Part shown: positions 1-12,309 of the stretch, in pieces
How the letters are laid out: every line of letters begins with the position of its first letter
Position numbering within the stretch: position 1 is the stretch's first letter
From: Scilla litardierei
Lineage: Eukaryota > Streptophyta > Magnoliopsida > Asparagales > Asparagaceae
Length of the DNA: 64,000 bases
Assembly: GCA_030789695.1 (NCBI GenBank)
Contig: CM061138.1
Span: 180,769,051-180,833,050 of the forward strand
Direction: 5' to 3'
Translations under genes and position numbers: made by a program
The notes under the pieces: generated by a model
Seen by the model: only the letters and a program-made list of their open reading frames with translations
What the model was told of the DNA's origin: nothing
Database searches by the model: none

Positions 1-1042
1 CCCGTCAGATTCACACGAATCACATCCCTTGGACCGAACCGTCAAAATCTGAACGGCCCAAGCGACGGGGGCAATTGATACAACCCTCCCAAAACGGGCT
101 AAGACGGAACGAGCTAAGACGGAACAGGCTAAGACGGAATGGACCGAGCCCATTATCCGAGCCTATGGGCCTGGACAGAATTAGGCCCCGGCCTAAAAGC
201 CCCGCATAAGCCTCAAGTCATGCTGGCCCCGGACTGACGCGAAAGGAAACACTGACCCTTACAGGTTGAGGTAACTGCTTCCCCGAATTGCAGACACCTT
301 CATCACCATTCAAGAGCCCTATTATACCCACCTTCATGGCCCATCAAGAGACGATCAAAGCGGTGTGTACTTGGGGCGAGATGGAGGGACGTCAAGGGGA
401 CGTGGCCGACAAGACTCCTATAAGAAACCTGAAGAACTATACACCAAAGGACCAAAATTCGAAATACTCGACACTCAGGTAATATTCATCCTACGACCTT
501 GTCTTCCACCTCAGATTTCTCCTCCACAGTTCGGCCTGAGGATTGGTGTACCGGTCTCTCCGTGAACCGTATTCGATCCCACCGAGCATCCTTCAGACCA
601 GATCTGACTTAGGCATCGGAGGGGACTTGGTCGGAACTATGGTCCGATCCCCCTGATGAGTTTTCTCGTCTGTGTAGGTCAAGGAGACTTCACTCCGCCG
701 AAGCTACCCTTCGGTGCTTCATCCACCGGAGCCGAGTGATCTCGATCCCGAGCTCGTTCGTCTTTCCACTCGAGGAGGCCGTCGTTCCCCGAAGCTACCC
801 TTCGGGATAACGACGCACGGATCCACGCATTCCCGACCGAGCGAATGCATCGCTAGCCGATCTCAGAGGACGCACATGTCTCACGCGACCACGTCGACCT
901 CCGACCCTCTAGACTACCAAACTGTGGTGAGAAAATAGCCCGAAACAACTTCGACTGGGACCACTGACAGTGAGGATCGGTTGAGCTTGACAGATGGGAT
1001 CCACTGAGAATCACCCGCATCCTCAGGGGCGTCCTTAGACTG
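1..1042 (+). mobile_element. Gypsy LTR, composite repeat copy 1 (left part)
   Basis: Bases 1-75 are the 3' internal tail of an LTR element ending in a polypurine tract (about 64-75, GACGGGGGCAAT). The LTR then starts at 76 with TGATACAACC. The whole stretch aligns with 27655-28690, so this is the first of two copies. The plus orientation rests on the purine tract before the TG start; a TATAAG motif lies near 418. The copy is interrupted at 1042 by a solo LTR and resumes at 4037. The far LTR boundary is not resolved. The copy probably extends left of the window. Confidence 0.6.
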
Positions 1043-4036
1043 TGTGACGGCCTGTTTTCGTTACTACCCGTATTTTAGCAGAGATACTTTCAAAAAAAAA
1101 TAGTTTAAAATAATAAAATCCTTCAAATACTCAAGTTTTTAGATACCATTATTAAATAGCTTTTTAGATTCATTAATTACCTTCACTAACTACTGTTACC
1201 AATCACTTTTATTAAGCACTAGTTACCGTTAGTAATTATATCTTTATCATTTACTAATTGCCTTCATCCATTACAAATGATTTTTACAAATGACCTTTAC
1301 TAATTAACATTTACTAATTTCTTCTAATCAATTACCGTAATTAAATTGTCCCTAATCAGTATTGATTAATTATACTTAATTAAGTTAATCACTAATTAAC
1401 CTATCCTATTGAATGCCACCGTTTGGTCAGTTCAGATCCAACTGCCTCATTAAATTTTTCCCCACTTACAGCAAATTCTCACATCATGTTGTCCCCTCTC
1501 TGTTCTTATAACACTAGCTAGCAAAACAAGGAGAACGACAACAGTCTTCTTCTCCTTCCTCCTGCAAAGTATTTTTTTCAAATCAAAATCAGTCCACAAG
1601 CTAAATCCAAACAGACCAACCAGCAGACTATTTTCCCCTGCAAATCACTCCCAATCAACCCAAAATCAGCCCCCAAAGTCATTTCAGCTTCCAACAAACC
1701 AGATCTCTGATTCAAAAAAAACCAAGAAATCAAACCAGAAATTTAGAGGGCTTGAAATCAATTTCAGTTCTTACAAAAATCTCCAAACCATCTTCCTCCA
1801 TTCTTCTCCTCCCTCCTCCCTCTCCCTCTCCCCTAGGCCGATCTCCACCTCTACCCGCAGTCCTCCACCTGCGCGCACCGCCGAAGGTCCACTGCGTCGC
1901 CGCCCCAGCGCTGGAGGGCGCCGCCGCCGCCTGGTCGGAAGCCGCTGCCGCCGACCGCCAGTAGCTCTCTGAGCGTGCGCCGTGAGTCCCTCTCCCCGTG
2001 TGTGTGGCCTTCCCCTTGCCGGAGTGCGTGAGTTCCCTTCGGTTTGCTGCAACAACGGAAAAAAACAAAAATGAAAAGAGAAGAACGAAGACAGAAGAAG
2101 AGGGACAGCCTGTACAACAAAAAAGAAAGAGTAAAGAAAGAAGATAGTAGTAATGAAAGGAAATAAAAGATAAGAGAGAGGTATAAAGTTTCTTATTGGG
2201 TTTGGGTTTAAAGTTATCTTGTTTGGGTTTTAACTCCTATTGGGTTTAAGTTTCTTATTGAGTATTGGGTTAGCCCAATGGGTTTTAAGATTATTGGGTT
2301 TTGGGGCATTATTGCTATTGGGTGTTGAATGTAATATTAAACATGATGTTAACCACACCATTAGCTTAAGGTAAGAATGGTATTAATAGGGTATTAATAT
2401 TAATTTGAACATTAACTTGTTATAATTCCAGCATGTTAATAATTGTTAAACAACGTTAGGTTAATAATTAGAATAAAATGAGACGTATCAAGTTAATTTA
2501 ACATAATATAAACATCACCCTAGCTAGAGAACCCGATAAAATCAGATGAACCCAAGTTAGGAATTATTTTAATATTGTGTTCATTCACGAAAAATCTAAT
2601 TCATTGATTTGTTTAACCGAAACAGAAAACCAGACATACTGACACGTAGTACCCGTCGAGACGAACCCAACGGCAGCAAAATCACGGAAATCAGGCAAGT
2701 ATACAATTTATAGTGTATTTTTGAAGTTGGATGTTAAATTAGTCTTTTGTACGTAAAGTTGTATAACTCAAAACCTGCACGTGAAATGACACGTGAAATC
2801 ACTACCATGACTTCCGTGGCTAAAAATGTGATCCAACGGCATATAACTTGATATAACTTAGTTTAGAACAATAACAAGAAAAATCAACTTTCTATTCGTT
2901 TTCGTTAAAATCGCATATTCACCCTATTTGCTAAATTATTGCAACTGATGTTTTCGATACTCTTGTAACTTAGAAAATACTGTATTGCTGCATGCCTTGA
3001 AATAATTAACTAGCGTGAGACATCGAGAAATCGTGCACCTCGAAGGCAAAATCGTGATTTGCGTGATGTCATGTGAGTTGGCAAATTCGTGAATTCATGC
3101 TGGTACTATGGCTACTCCGTCGGTCATGTGTGACTAGTCTGGCTCGTGTTCCAGTAGGGTCACATATGACTAGTCTGGCTCGTGTTCCAATATATGTCGG
3201 TTTAGCGCCTGGCTCGTGTCCAGCACAACATTCTTGGGTGGGGTTAGGATTAAGCGACTACTAGGCGTATGATGGGGTACTCTCTTCAAGGGCACCACCC
3301 GTATGCGGTGGGTTAGCGCCAAACACGGTAGGCCCCCGTGTGAAGAACGACCCACTCATCACGACCTAAAGGCGAGAACCCTATGCATGATAGAAAGCAT
3401 TGCATTGTAATTGTAACAATCGTTGACACTTGCGTGCGCATCAGGATTGCCATGTGTATAGTGCTTACTTTTAATTCGTTATAACTACCATGTCATAACT
3501 GCTCACCTTACTTGTTAAATTGCTTAGAACTGCATGCTAGGATGTATTTACTCTAAAATCAGCATGTCTAAACTTTATTGTTATCTCGTTTAATTTATAA
3601 TTGCCTCTTAAATCCAGTATAAATTTGTATATCTTACCTTGGGTTCAAACATCTACTTGCAGACCCTTGCTGACATACATTCATGTTTTTGGATGTATGT
3701 CAGATCCCGAGCTATAGCACCAGGATGACTAGTTGAGATAGCTGAACCAGTGGACCAAGAGTTGTTGACTAGTTGACCTTATTGTACTTCCTTTAATTTG
3801 TTGTACTGGTCATAAGACCATCTCTTTTCTATTCCTGCATTGTTGTAATTTTTGAGACGAATGAGATTGTAATAATATTTTATCTGTGTTGTTTTTAGTA
3901 ATGCAAGTAAGAACCTGCGGTCGCTTATTGTGTTAAGTCAAGGAGGAAAGAAAAGCAAAAGTACATCCTCCTGACTTGCACAAGTGGGCCCATTCACGTC
4001 CTCGTTCCCAAGCCTAATGGGATGTGGGGCGTGACA
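1043..4036 (+). mobile_element. Solo LTR, 3.0 kb, TSD GACTG
   Basis: It begins TGTGACGGCC and ends GGGCGTGACA, giving the TG...CA ends of an LTR with near-inverted termini. It is flanked by GACTG at 1038-1042 and 4037-4041. Removing it rejoins the flanking repeat exactly as in the uninterrupted copy at 28681. No primer site, gag or pol is visible inside, so a solo LTR is the simplest reading. A GC-rich patch (about 1750-2000) with open frames on both strands and a short repeated segment around 3120-3220 (ACTAGTCTGGCTCGTGTTCC twice) lie inside. Orientation is assigned by likeness to the other TGTRACG LTRs. Confidence 0.75.
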
Positions 4037-4454
4037 GACTGGGAGGTCGACTTGACCAGATCCTGGCAACACTCTACCAGGACAAACTATGCACTTAAGG
4101 TCGGCCCCTCAGATTCATCATTCTACAAGGACGATCTCCACGAGGTTGGCTCATTCAGCAGCAACATTCTGCCAGGCCGACCTCCATGAGGTCGGCTCCC
4201 CTTGCGACAGCATTCTATAAGGGCGACCTCCATAATGTCGGCTCATTCAGCGGCAAAGCTTTATCAGGACGACCTCCACGAGGAAGGATCCTCAACTATG
4301 GCACTCGACACGACGACCTAGGCACCCAAGGTCAATTGCTTATCTGCAGACTCCTACAAGGGTGACCTCGACGCCCGAGGTCGGCCCCTTCAGTTTCCTG
4401 ACCCAAGCACTTGCCTGCCTGGTAGGAATATACCTCTAATGAAATAGCCCTCGT
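4037..4454. repeat. Composite repeat copy 1: block of degenerate short direct repeats
   Basis: This continues copy 1 after the solo LTR. It contains several degenerate units of the form GACCTCCACGAGGTCGGCTC spaced 50-60 bp apart, each an imperfect palindrome. The same block is at 28691-29130. Whether it belongs to the plus-strand LTR or to the 3' side of the minus-strand gag element is unclear. Confidence 0.5.
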
Positions 4455-5400
4455 CTTGGGCATACGCCATCACCACGGCCTTAGGAGCATTGAGCTTCAT
4501 AAAGACCATGTCGACTTGTCCGACCTGTCCATGGGACTCCTATTCCACCTTCTTTGGCTCCTTTTATCTCGGCGGCCCCCTTTTTTATGCCGAGCTTCTT
4601 TATTTGCTTCAGCCGGGGCTTTGAAAATGCCCGCATCACGGGCGACCAGTGTCTCCTCTGCCATCATATACCGCTCCACTCTTGAAACAAGTTGAGCCAG
4701 GATGCGAGGCGATTTATGTGTAGAGATTTCATTAGGTTTAAACATCGAACCCCATTCTGAAGTGACACGATGGTCTCCTCGTCACTGCAGCTCTCTACAT
4801 TCAGTCTCTCTAAATTGAAGAGCTTCAGGAAGCTTCTTAACGTATCACCCCTCTCTGTACCAAGGTGAAGAGGTGGTCTAAGCTTTACTTCCTTCTCCTT
4901 CCTAACATGAATTGTTGGCAGAAGGCTTGGGCCAGGCTCTTGAACGACCCAATAGACCGATTGTAAATTCCATTGTACCATTCCTTTGCGGCCTTCCATA
5001 GAGCTGTTTGGAATCCTAACAAAGGAGAGAGTTGTTGGCCCCCGTATCATTATCACCCCTTTATAGTCCTAGATGTGTTCACGTGGATCGTCCGAGCCAT
5101 CATATTTGTCTAGGTCAGGCATCTTGAATCTGGGGGCAATGGAGCCGAGGTGATCCTCTTCTTCAAAGGGGTTTGCTCCTCATTCGAGCTCGACGACAAA
5201 GAGCGATGTCGTCGTATATTACCTCGGTGCTTGGATCTCCTGAGTCGGCTGTTAGAAGCGCTTGAAGAGTCGCCTTGATCCTCATCTGAGCTGTTAGAAG
5301 AGCTCGGATGGCAGAGGCTATCTTTTCGGGCCTTCCTATTGAGGGCTACTTTATACGTACGACGAGGGTTGCGACTTTGTCCAAGATGGCAGGCATACAA
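4455..5400 (-). pseudogene. Tat-type Gypsy gag remnant, copy 1
   Basis: Read on the minus strand, this encodes a broken retrotransposon gag protein. The N-terminal side is serine and arginine rich (about 5110-5330). The middle contains the motif PDLDKYDGSDDPREHI seen in copy 2. The C-terminal part (about 4500-4740) holds the conserved gag stretch ending LVSRVERYMMAEE. Frame changes and stops separate the pieces. No protease or RT follows, so the source element had lost pol. It is about 90% similar by eye to 29131-29990. Confidence 0.7.
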
Positions 5401-5483
5401 CTACACTTCACAAGGGTTACGACTTTGTCCATGAGGGTTACGTGAGACCTATGACGAGGGTTGCGACTTTGTCCACGAGGGCT
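5401..5483. repeat. Right edge of composite copy 1
   Basis: The phrase GGGTTGCGACTTTGTCCA and relatives occurs four times between about 5360 and 5480; copy 2 has it once near 30025. This is a local expansion at the right edge of copy 1, which ends near 5483 where similarity to copy 2 stops and FAR1-like coding sequence begins. Confidence 0.5.
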
Positions 5484-5810
5484 ATGTGGAAGCACTGAGA
5501 ATGAGGCATGAAACAGAAAGGAAGGCAAACAACTACACTTCACAAACTTTTCCGAATTTATCAAGTAAATGGAAGGTAGAAGTTGAAGCCCGCAAGACAT
5601 ATACTAAAAGAGTATTCTACCAATTCCAAGCAGAACTAAAAGACACAGTCAATCTTAGTTTTGAGTTGCAAACGGTACTGAAGGAAATGTTTATGAGTAT
5701 ATTGTCTATGATGTGAACAATCGAGAGAAGGGGTGTACAATTGCATACAACAAGGAAGATGAAACAGTGCAGTGCTCTTATAGGAAGTTTGAGTTTCAAG
5801 GAATCATATG
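5484..5810 (+). pseudogene. FAR1/MULE transposase, part 1 (to mid SWIM finger)
   Basis: The translation resembles the region just before the SWIM zinc finger of FAR1/FHY3 and Mutator-like transposases: a segment with YTKRVFYQFQAEL, then, after a +1 frame change near 5670, a stretch ending CSYRKFEFQGIIC. The SWIM pattern expects C-x-C at its start; here the second Cys codon reads TAT (Tyr). The frame breaks off at 5810 because a Gypsy element is inserted, and it resumes in the same frame at 16488. The 5' side is truncated by the composite repeat. The gene is a pseudogene. Confidence 0.7.
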
Positions 5811-6387
5811 TGACTCTCCCTGAAAGGTGATACTCGCAAGTGTACGAAGTCGGCAAATAATATACCCGGTAAGTACGGGATCGTATCCACAGAGACGGAA
5901 CTAATCTGCAAATTCACACAAATAGTTAAAGCATGTAAAGGATGGTTGAGGGTTCTCACCACCCTATGGGGGTGAATAATTGTTTGGATAATGGGTTTAT
6001 CTAAATACCCTAGAGTTAGGGCAATGTCCTAAGGTTTGGATGCAATGGAGAGAAAGAGTGCGGGTGTTGAGGATATCGGTAGGATTACTCACTTGCTCTG
6101 CTAAATGTTAATTCTAGGATAACTCGATCGCTCATCCATTTCAAGGTATGAGAATAGAGAACTAATTAATTAAGCATATATGGGGTGCACCAAGAGAAAT
6201 TGCTAACTGAGTTCTTCTCCTAATTGAAGCTAATGAACCACTCTCACACCCATTTCAAGGTATGTGAGAGTAGTTCATATAGGTTGTGATGCACAGCGCA
6301 CAACCACCGTTCTGCGGCCCCTTTCGGGTAATGCACGATTCAATAGATGGGTCACAACCCAATTAACAATTTGAATTGTCGGATGAA

Positions 6388-6915
6388 TTAAACTTCTAAA
6401 TTATGAAATATGGATTGAAAGGATCTTGCATTCATTTCAAGATATGCAATACCCATTGGATACATAGATGCAACAATTACGAAGCATCACCATTCTTCGG
6501 CTCCACCATGGATAGTATCAACCCAATTACTCATAAGTTTAATTCACCTAACAATATGGATTAACAAGGGGTGCTGGAAATTAACATTAGCAAGGCAATC
6601 AATACATCCTACATCAATCCAAAACACCCAATTGATCTGCTAAATTAAACATCATGCATCCTAATTGAAGCTAAATGTTAATTAAACTTCTAAATTACGA
6701 AATATGGATTGAAAGGGTCTTGCATTCATTTCAAGTTATGCATTACCCATTGGATCCATAGATGCAACAATTACGAAGCATCACCATTCTTCAGCTCCTC
6801 CATGGGTAGTATCAACCCAATTACTCATAATTTTAATTCATCCAACAACATGGATTAAGAAGGGGTGCTGGAAATTAAATTAGTAAGGCAATCAATACAT
6901 CCTACATCAATCCAA
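6388..6915 (-). repeat. Tandem duplication of about 294 bp in the 3' LTR only
   Basis: The segment starting TTAAACTTCTAAATTA at 6388 recurs at 6682 and both run to a CATCAATCCAA motif. The 5' LTR at 14617-16487 has one copy. A short CA microsatellite follows the second unit (about 6916-6932). The duplication must have arisen after insertion, because both LTRs are made from one template. Confidence 0.85.
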
Positions 6916-7345
6916 CACACACACACACACACAATGAATCTAGCATAGCATATCAAGAACAAAATCAGCATTCATAAAAATAGACATAGTTTAATGCAAA
7001 GGATGAAAGAAAATATGTATTAGAAAGAGGGTTGGAGATTTGTCATCAAATACAAGCTTCTTCAATCAGCAATCAGTCTCAGCAATAGCAAAAACAAAAT
7101 CAGAAAGCTCAAAACTCTCAAAAATCCTAATCCCCTTCTGAAGGAAGAAGATAACCTAAAAATAGCAAAAGATTAAGTTCTATTTCCTTCTCTCTTATTA
7201 CATCCGAATAGTAGTGTTTTATACCCACTAGGGGTTACATCTCATCCATCCACATCATCATCCAACGATTCACAGTAACTGGAGAGAAATCGGGTTAAGA
7301 AAAACCCGTTTCTCGTAACCTAGACTGCGGCCGAAAAACCCCGAT

Positions 7346-7736
7346 CAGTCGACTGTCGAACAAACGATAGTCGACTGATGCGACGATGACTGTCGTTTCT
7401 ACTAAAGGGCAACATGTGACTATCATTAAAACTCACAGTCGCCTGTGCAATCTACAGGCGACTGTAGTTTGCTCTTCAGTCGCCTGCTGCAGAAATGTCG
7501 AAAGAACAGAGAGTTGGCCCTTTGTGCTTCTTCAGGAATCTGAAATAGCAGTTGACTGATGTGAAGATGACAGGCGACTGCACAATATTACAGTCGACTG
7601 TGAATCCTCTTACAGGCGATTGTAATTGGGCTTTAGCTTCTCCAGCTTCAATTCTTTAAAGGTAGGCGACTGCCGTTGTTTGGGCAGTCGACTGTTGGGT
7701 TTCCCAGGCGACTGTCTTTTCTTCTGCAGGTGCCTA
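7346..7736 (-). promoter_or_regulatory. Array of CAGTCGACTG / CAGTCGCCTG motifs, 3' LTR copy
   Basis: About a dozen 10 bp motifs, exact or one to two bases off CAGTCGACTG and CAGGCGACTG, spaced irregularly by about 10-60 bp. On the element's coding strand the second form reads CAGTCGCCTG. The array lies just upstream of the minus-strand TATA box at 7217-7223, the place of a U3 enhancer. This is the sister of the array at 15853-16244. Confidence 0.7.
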
Positions 7737-7978
7737 TTTTGCCCTTATCTTCTTGGGTTGATTTATTTCCTTTCGATACGCCTGAAAATTCCATAAAAAT
7801 CCCTATAAATATAATAGACATTTATAATGCTTAGGGGAGTGAAATTGTGCAAGAATAAAATCATTAGCTCACAAGTGGTGAATTAGCGTAAATATAGTTA
7901 AGAGAGCATGATTCCATGATTATATGCACGAGAGGAGATGATTATGAGGTTAGAATATGCAATATTTATTCATAATCA

Positions 7979-9011
7979 CACACTCCAACTAGCTTTTTGC
8001 TAGTCACTAGCAAAATAAGTGATCAATCCCAAAATACAATGTTGACCCCATCCATGGATCATTGGCAATACTAAAGGGGGTTGAAATCATATATATAAGG
8101 GCAAAGTTCTCAAATCTATACACTCTTCCCTAAGACTATAAGCTCATTCCTCTTACACACTCTACCATCCACGCCTAAGCTTAGTATACCCCTTAATATG
8201 TCACAATCTCATGATGTAAGATCCTTAGAAACTCTCGAGCTTTTGGGATATAACACTTGCTCCCTCAAAAGATCATGGAAATGAGTTGTGGTTCAAATTT
8301 CATGCATTTACTCAAATTTCACGGCAATTTTTGCCTTATTCCAAGTACCATGGCAAAAGTTCATGCCTTATTCAAATGTGCACAAGTGGACTTATTATTG
8401 TAGCATTTGATAGCGTTCATTTAAGCAACTCCAACTTCCAAGTCACTATCTTAGGATTCATGAATATAAACCTAGCCGAATTCTTAAAATTTCTAAGGCT
8501 AAATCAATTGATTGTTGATATTAAGGTTTCTACATCACTATAGGGTTTCAAATGGGTGGTACTTGTCATGAGCTTCAAGTTAAAAGGCCAAGTGTAAGCA
8601 TGAAGAGAAATAATTAATTGCACTTAGTACATAAAGATACAACACACCCTAATTTGCCAAAATCCACTTCAAGAATATATTTTTACCAAAGTTGGGAAAA
8701 ATCACCACATTTAATTAATGGGTCTAACAAAAAGCTATGGGTTGCAGAAATGTTGGTGATGGATGGAAATTTTTCTCTCTTTTTTTATTTCAGTCAATTT
8801 ATCCACAAAAAGGATGAAAATAATAAAAAAATGCTCAAGAAGTTTCTACACCCTAGTCCACACCCCCCAACTAAAAATAAACATGGTCCTCAATGTTTGA
8901 AGGGTGAGATGAAGTATATGCATGAAGATGGATAAACTAGGATAAGAAAGCTTGAGCAAGGTTATTCATTACTACATATTACTAGATAGGAAAGTTTTGG
9001 AGCGAACACAC
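7979..9011 (-). other. Internal 3' untranslated region and polypurine tract
   Basis: Between the end of integrase and the 3' LTR. On the minus strand a purine-rich tract (about 7979-7992, AGTTGGAGTGTG) directly abuts the LTR and is the likely plus-strand primer. A stronger purine run (GTTGGGGGGTGTGG) lies near 8860-8874. Short open frames here have no recognisable similarity. No host gene is seen. Confidence 0.6.
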
Positions 9012-11650
9012 CTAGTTGGTTCCACCCGACGGTGGTTCCGTAAGCTCCATGGTGTACTCATCTCTGCTCCACGGCTCTTGATAGTGCTTTAAGCGTTGAC
9101 CGTTCACCTTGAATTCATTGCCGTTTTGTGGGTTGGCAATGGTCACCCGCCATGTGGAAACACCTCCCAAACAATGAAAGATCCAATCCATTTCGAACGA
9201 AGCTTTCCGGGGAAGAGATGAAGTCTTGAGTAGTAAAGTAGCACTTTCTCCCCCGGGGTGAATTCTCTCCTCAAAGTGATTCAATCATGGGTGCATTTAA
9301 GCCTCTCCTTCACAAGCTTGGAATTGTTGTATGCCTCCCTCCTTATCTCTTCGAGCTCCATTAACTGCAATTTATGAGAAGAGGGGTCAATTTCACAATT
9401 AAAATTTTTAATTGCCCAAAAGGATTGGTGTTCAAGTTCAATGGGCAAGTGGCAAAATTTTCCAAAAACTAAGCGATATGGGGACATCCCTAAAACCATT
9501 TTGTAGGCGGTACGGTACGCCCACAATGCTTCGGGAAGACGCATACTCCAATCCTTCCTTGATGGATTCACCATCTTTTGGAGTATGTTCTTGATCTCCC
9601 GATTTGCCAACTCCGCTTGTCCATTGGTTTGGGGATGGTATGGTATGGAGACCTTGTGTTTCACCCCAAACTTCTTCATTAAGCTTGCGAAGAGGCGGTT
9701 GCAGAAATGTGACCCTCCGTCGCTTATCATAGCCTTTGGCATCCCAAATCGTGCGAAAATGTTTTCTTTCATGAATTTAAGCACGATAGCTGCATCATTG
9801 GTCCTACAAGGAATAGCCTCAACCTATTTAGATACATAATCTATAGCAAGGAAAATATATGTGTACCCAAAGAATGGGGGGAATGGCCCCATAAAATCAA
9901 TGCCCCAACAGTCAAAAATTTCTAATTCAAGAATGGGGTTTAGCGGCATCATATTTCTTTTAGTAATTTCCCCCAACTTTTGGCAAGCTAAGCATGATTT
10001 ACAATATGTATAAGTGTCTTTAAACATGCTAGGCCAATAAAAACCACATTGTAGAATTTTTGCTACGGTCTTTTGGGCGGAAAAATGACCACCGCACACA
10101 CCTTCATGGCAAAAGTGTAAAATACTATCAAACTCATGGTTGGGTATGCATCTCTTTACTATTTGGTCATTACAATACTTGTAACGGTAATGGTCATCGA
10201 AAAAGAAAGATTTTACCTCGTAATCTTGGCGAGACCAAGTAGAAGGAGTCTTACCGGTGACCAAGTAGTTTATTATGTCGGCGTACCATGGGAGTGAGTG
10301 GGCGACTGCAAAAAGATGTTCGTCAGGAAACGAATCATTCAATGGGATGGTTGCCGGCTCCATGCTCATCGTTAACCGTGAAAGGTGATCGACAACATGA
10401 TTATTCACTCCCTTCTTGTCCTTGATGGCGATGTTGAATTCTTGCAAGAGCAAAATCCAACGGATTAGTCTAGGCTTAGCATCTTTCTTGGAAAGGAGAT
10501 ATTTAAGATCGTCATGGTCGGTGAAGATGGTAATTGGGAATCCCAGTATGTAGCTCCTAAATTTCTCCAACACAAAGACAACGGCTAAAAGCTCCTTCTT
10601 CATGGTGGTGTAGTTTCGTTGAGCCTCATTCATACTCTTGCTTGCATAGTAAATCACCAAGGGGACGTTGTCCTTGTGTTGTCCAAGCACGGCACCAACC
10701 GCATAGTCACTAGCATCGCACATGATTTCGAAGGGTGATGTCCAATCTGGCACCTGAAGAATAGGTGAACGTGTGAGAAAATTTTTCAACTTCTCAAAAG
10801 CAAGTTGACAATCATTATTCCAAGCAAAATCTACGTCATTTTTCAAAAGCATGCAAAGAGGCTGAAATATATAACTAAAATCTTTTATGAACATCCTATA
10901 AAAACCTGCATGCCCAAGAAATGATTGAATATCTCTTACACAACGAGGAGTGGGTAGCTTTTCTATTACCTCGATCTTGGCTTTATCGACATGCATACCT
11001 TCTTTGGATACAATATGACCGAGGACTAAGCCTTCGGGGGTCATGAAATGGCATTTCTCCCAATTCAAGAGAAGGGTTTTCTCAATGCACCGATCTAACA
11101 CCAAAGCCAAGTTAGATAAACAATTATTAAATGAGCTACCATACACAGAGAAATCATCCATGAATACCTCCACAATCTTTTCAACCATATCATGGAAAAT
11201 GCTAAGCATACAATGTTGAAAGGTTGCGGGGGCATTACATAGGCCAAATGGCATCCTCTGGAATGCAAAAGTGCCAAAGGGACAAGTGAAGGTGGTCCTC
11301 TCTTGTTCTTCGGGTGATATTTCAATTTGATAGTAACCGGAATAGCCATAAAGGAAGCAATAATATTCGTGTCCGGCCACTCTCTCTAGGATTTGATCAA
11401 GAAATAGGAGAGGAAAGTGGTCTTTACGGGTCTTAGAATTAAGCTTCCTATAGTCAACGCACATGCGCCATCCCGTGGTGGCTCGCATGGGGACTAGCTC
11501 ATTGTTTTCATTTTTAATAACTGTTAGGCCTGATTTTTTAGGTACAACTTGAAGGGGCTAACCCATCTACTATCGGCAATAGGGTATATAATACCCGCAT
11601 CAAGAAGCTTAAGGATTTCACCCTTAACCACTTCTTTTAGGTCAGGATTT
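9012..11650 (-). pseudogene. pol: Gypsy pol: RT, RNase H, integrase (inactivated)
   Basis: RT begins near 11650 and is open from 11488 to a stop at 9824. RT shows VDYRKLN, then FLYGYSGYYQI where the first catalytic Asp has become Tyr (codon 11348-11350), and an intact FMDDF. RNase H follows (CDASDYAVGAVL). The integrase zinc finger (HEGVCGGHF ... CKSCLAC) and core motifs DFMGPF, ISDGGSHF and QTNGQAE are present. A nonsense codon at 9824-9826 (TAG where this family has Trp) splits integrase, and the same frame continues to 9281. The integrase C-terminus (KVNGQRLKHY) lies beyond, in shifted frames, ending near 9012. The enzyme would copy element RNA and insert the DNA, but this copy is dead. 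Confidence 0.92.
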
Positions 11651-12309
11651 AAACTACGTTGCATTTATCTAGTGGGTTTGGTGTCATCCTCTAAGTAGAT
11701 GGGGTGCTTATAAATGAGGGGGTCAATACCTTTAATGTCGGCAATTGTCCAACCAATTGCCCTTGTGAGTTTTAAGCACATCTAGTAATTGCATTTCTTG
11801 CTCGTTAGAAAGTTTAGACGATATTACCACGGGGAATGTGTCGGATTCCCCAAGAAATGCATACTTCAAATATGGCGGCAACGGCTTCAAATCCAAGGAT
11901 GGGTGCTCTAGCTTCGATGGCTTTTGGTAAGGCGTGTCCTACGGTAGCGGCTCAAAAGATGACATCCACTTAGTGACCGCGCCAACTTCCTGCGAAAGCC
12001 ACTTGGTGTCAATATTTTCACAAAAATGATCAACAAAATTAAGCGCTTCAACAAACTCCGCATCAAAATGCTCTTCAACTAGAGTCTCAATCATGCAAGC
12101 ATCCTCAAACTCACCATTCCCCGATGGCAATTTACAAGCATTAAACATTTTCAAGTCAAGGGTCATGTTGCCAAAAGAGATGTTAAGTTGACCATCCCTA
12201 TAATTGATTATAGCATTGCTTGTGGCTAGGAATGGTCTACCTAAGATGATGGGGGTTGGTGTTTTGGTTTGAGGCCAAGGATATCCAACATGACAAAGTC
12301 CACCGGTTA
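11651..12309 (-). pseudogene. Protease-RT linker of the Gypsy polyprotein
   Basis: Translated on the minus strand, this holds a degenerate linker between protease and RT. A 75-residue open stretch lies at 11939-12166. Frames are broken by indels, and no domain was recognised besides the likely spacer that Athila/Tat elements carry in this position. Confidence 0.55.

Larger units (their letters stand above)
5811..7978 (-). repeat. 3' LTR of the Athila-type element (2168 bp)
   Basis: Near-identical to 14617-16487. On the plus strand it starts TGACTCTCCC and ends CATAATCA, so on the element's own strand it runs TG...CA. It is 297 bp longer than its partner because of an internal tandem duplication. 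It carries the same TATA motif (minus strand, 7217-7223) and the same array of CAGTCGACTG-type motifs. Confidence 0.93.

Noticed and set aside
5811..7978. Independent solo LTR
   Set aside because: The partner LTR, primer site and exact ATATG duplication show it is the 3' LTR of one element.
8286..8935. Plus-strand ORFs of 85 and 105 residues
   Set aside because: They run against the Gypsy element in its 3' untranslated region, with no domain or codon bias.
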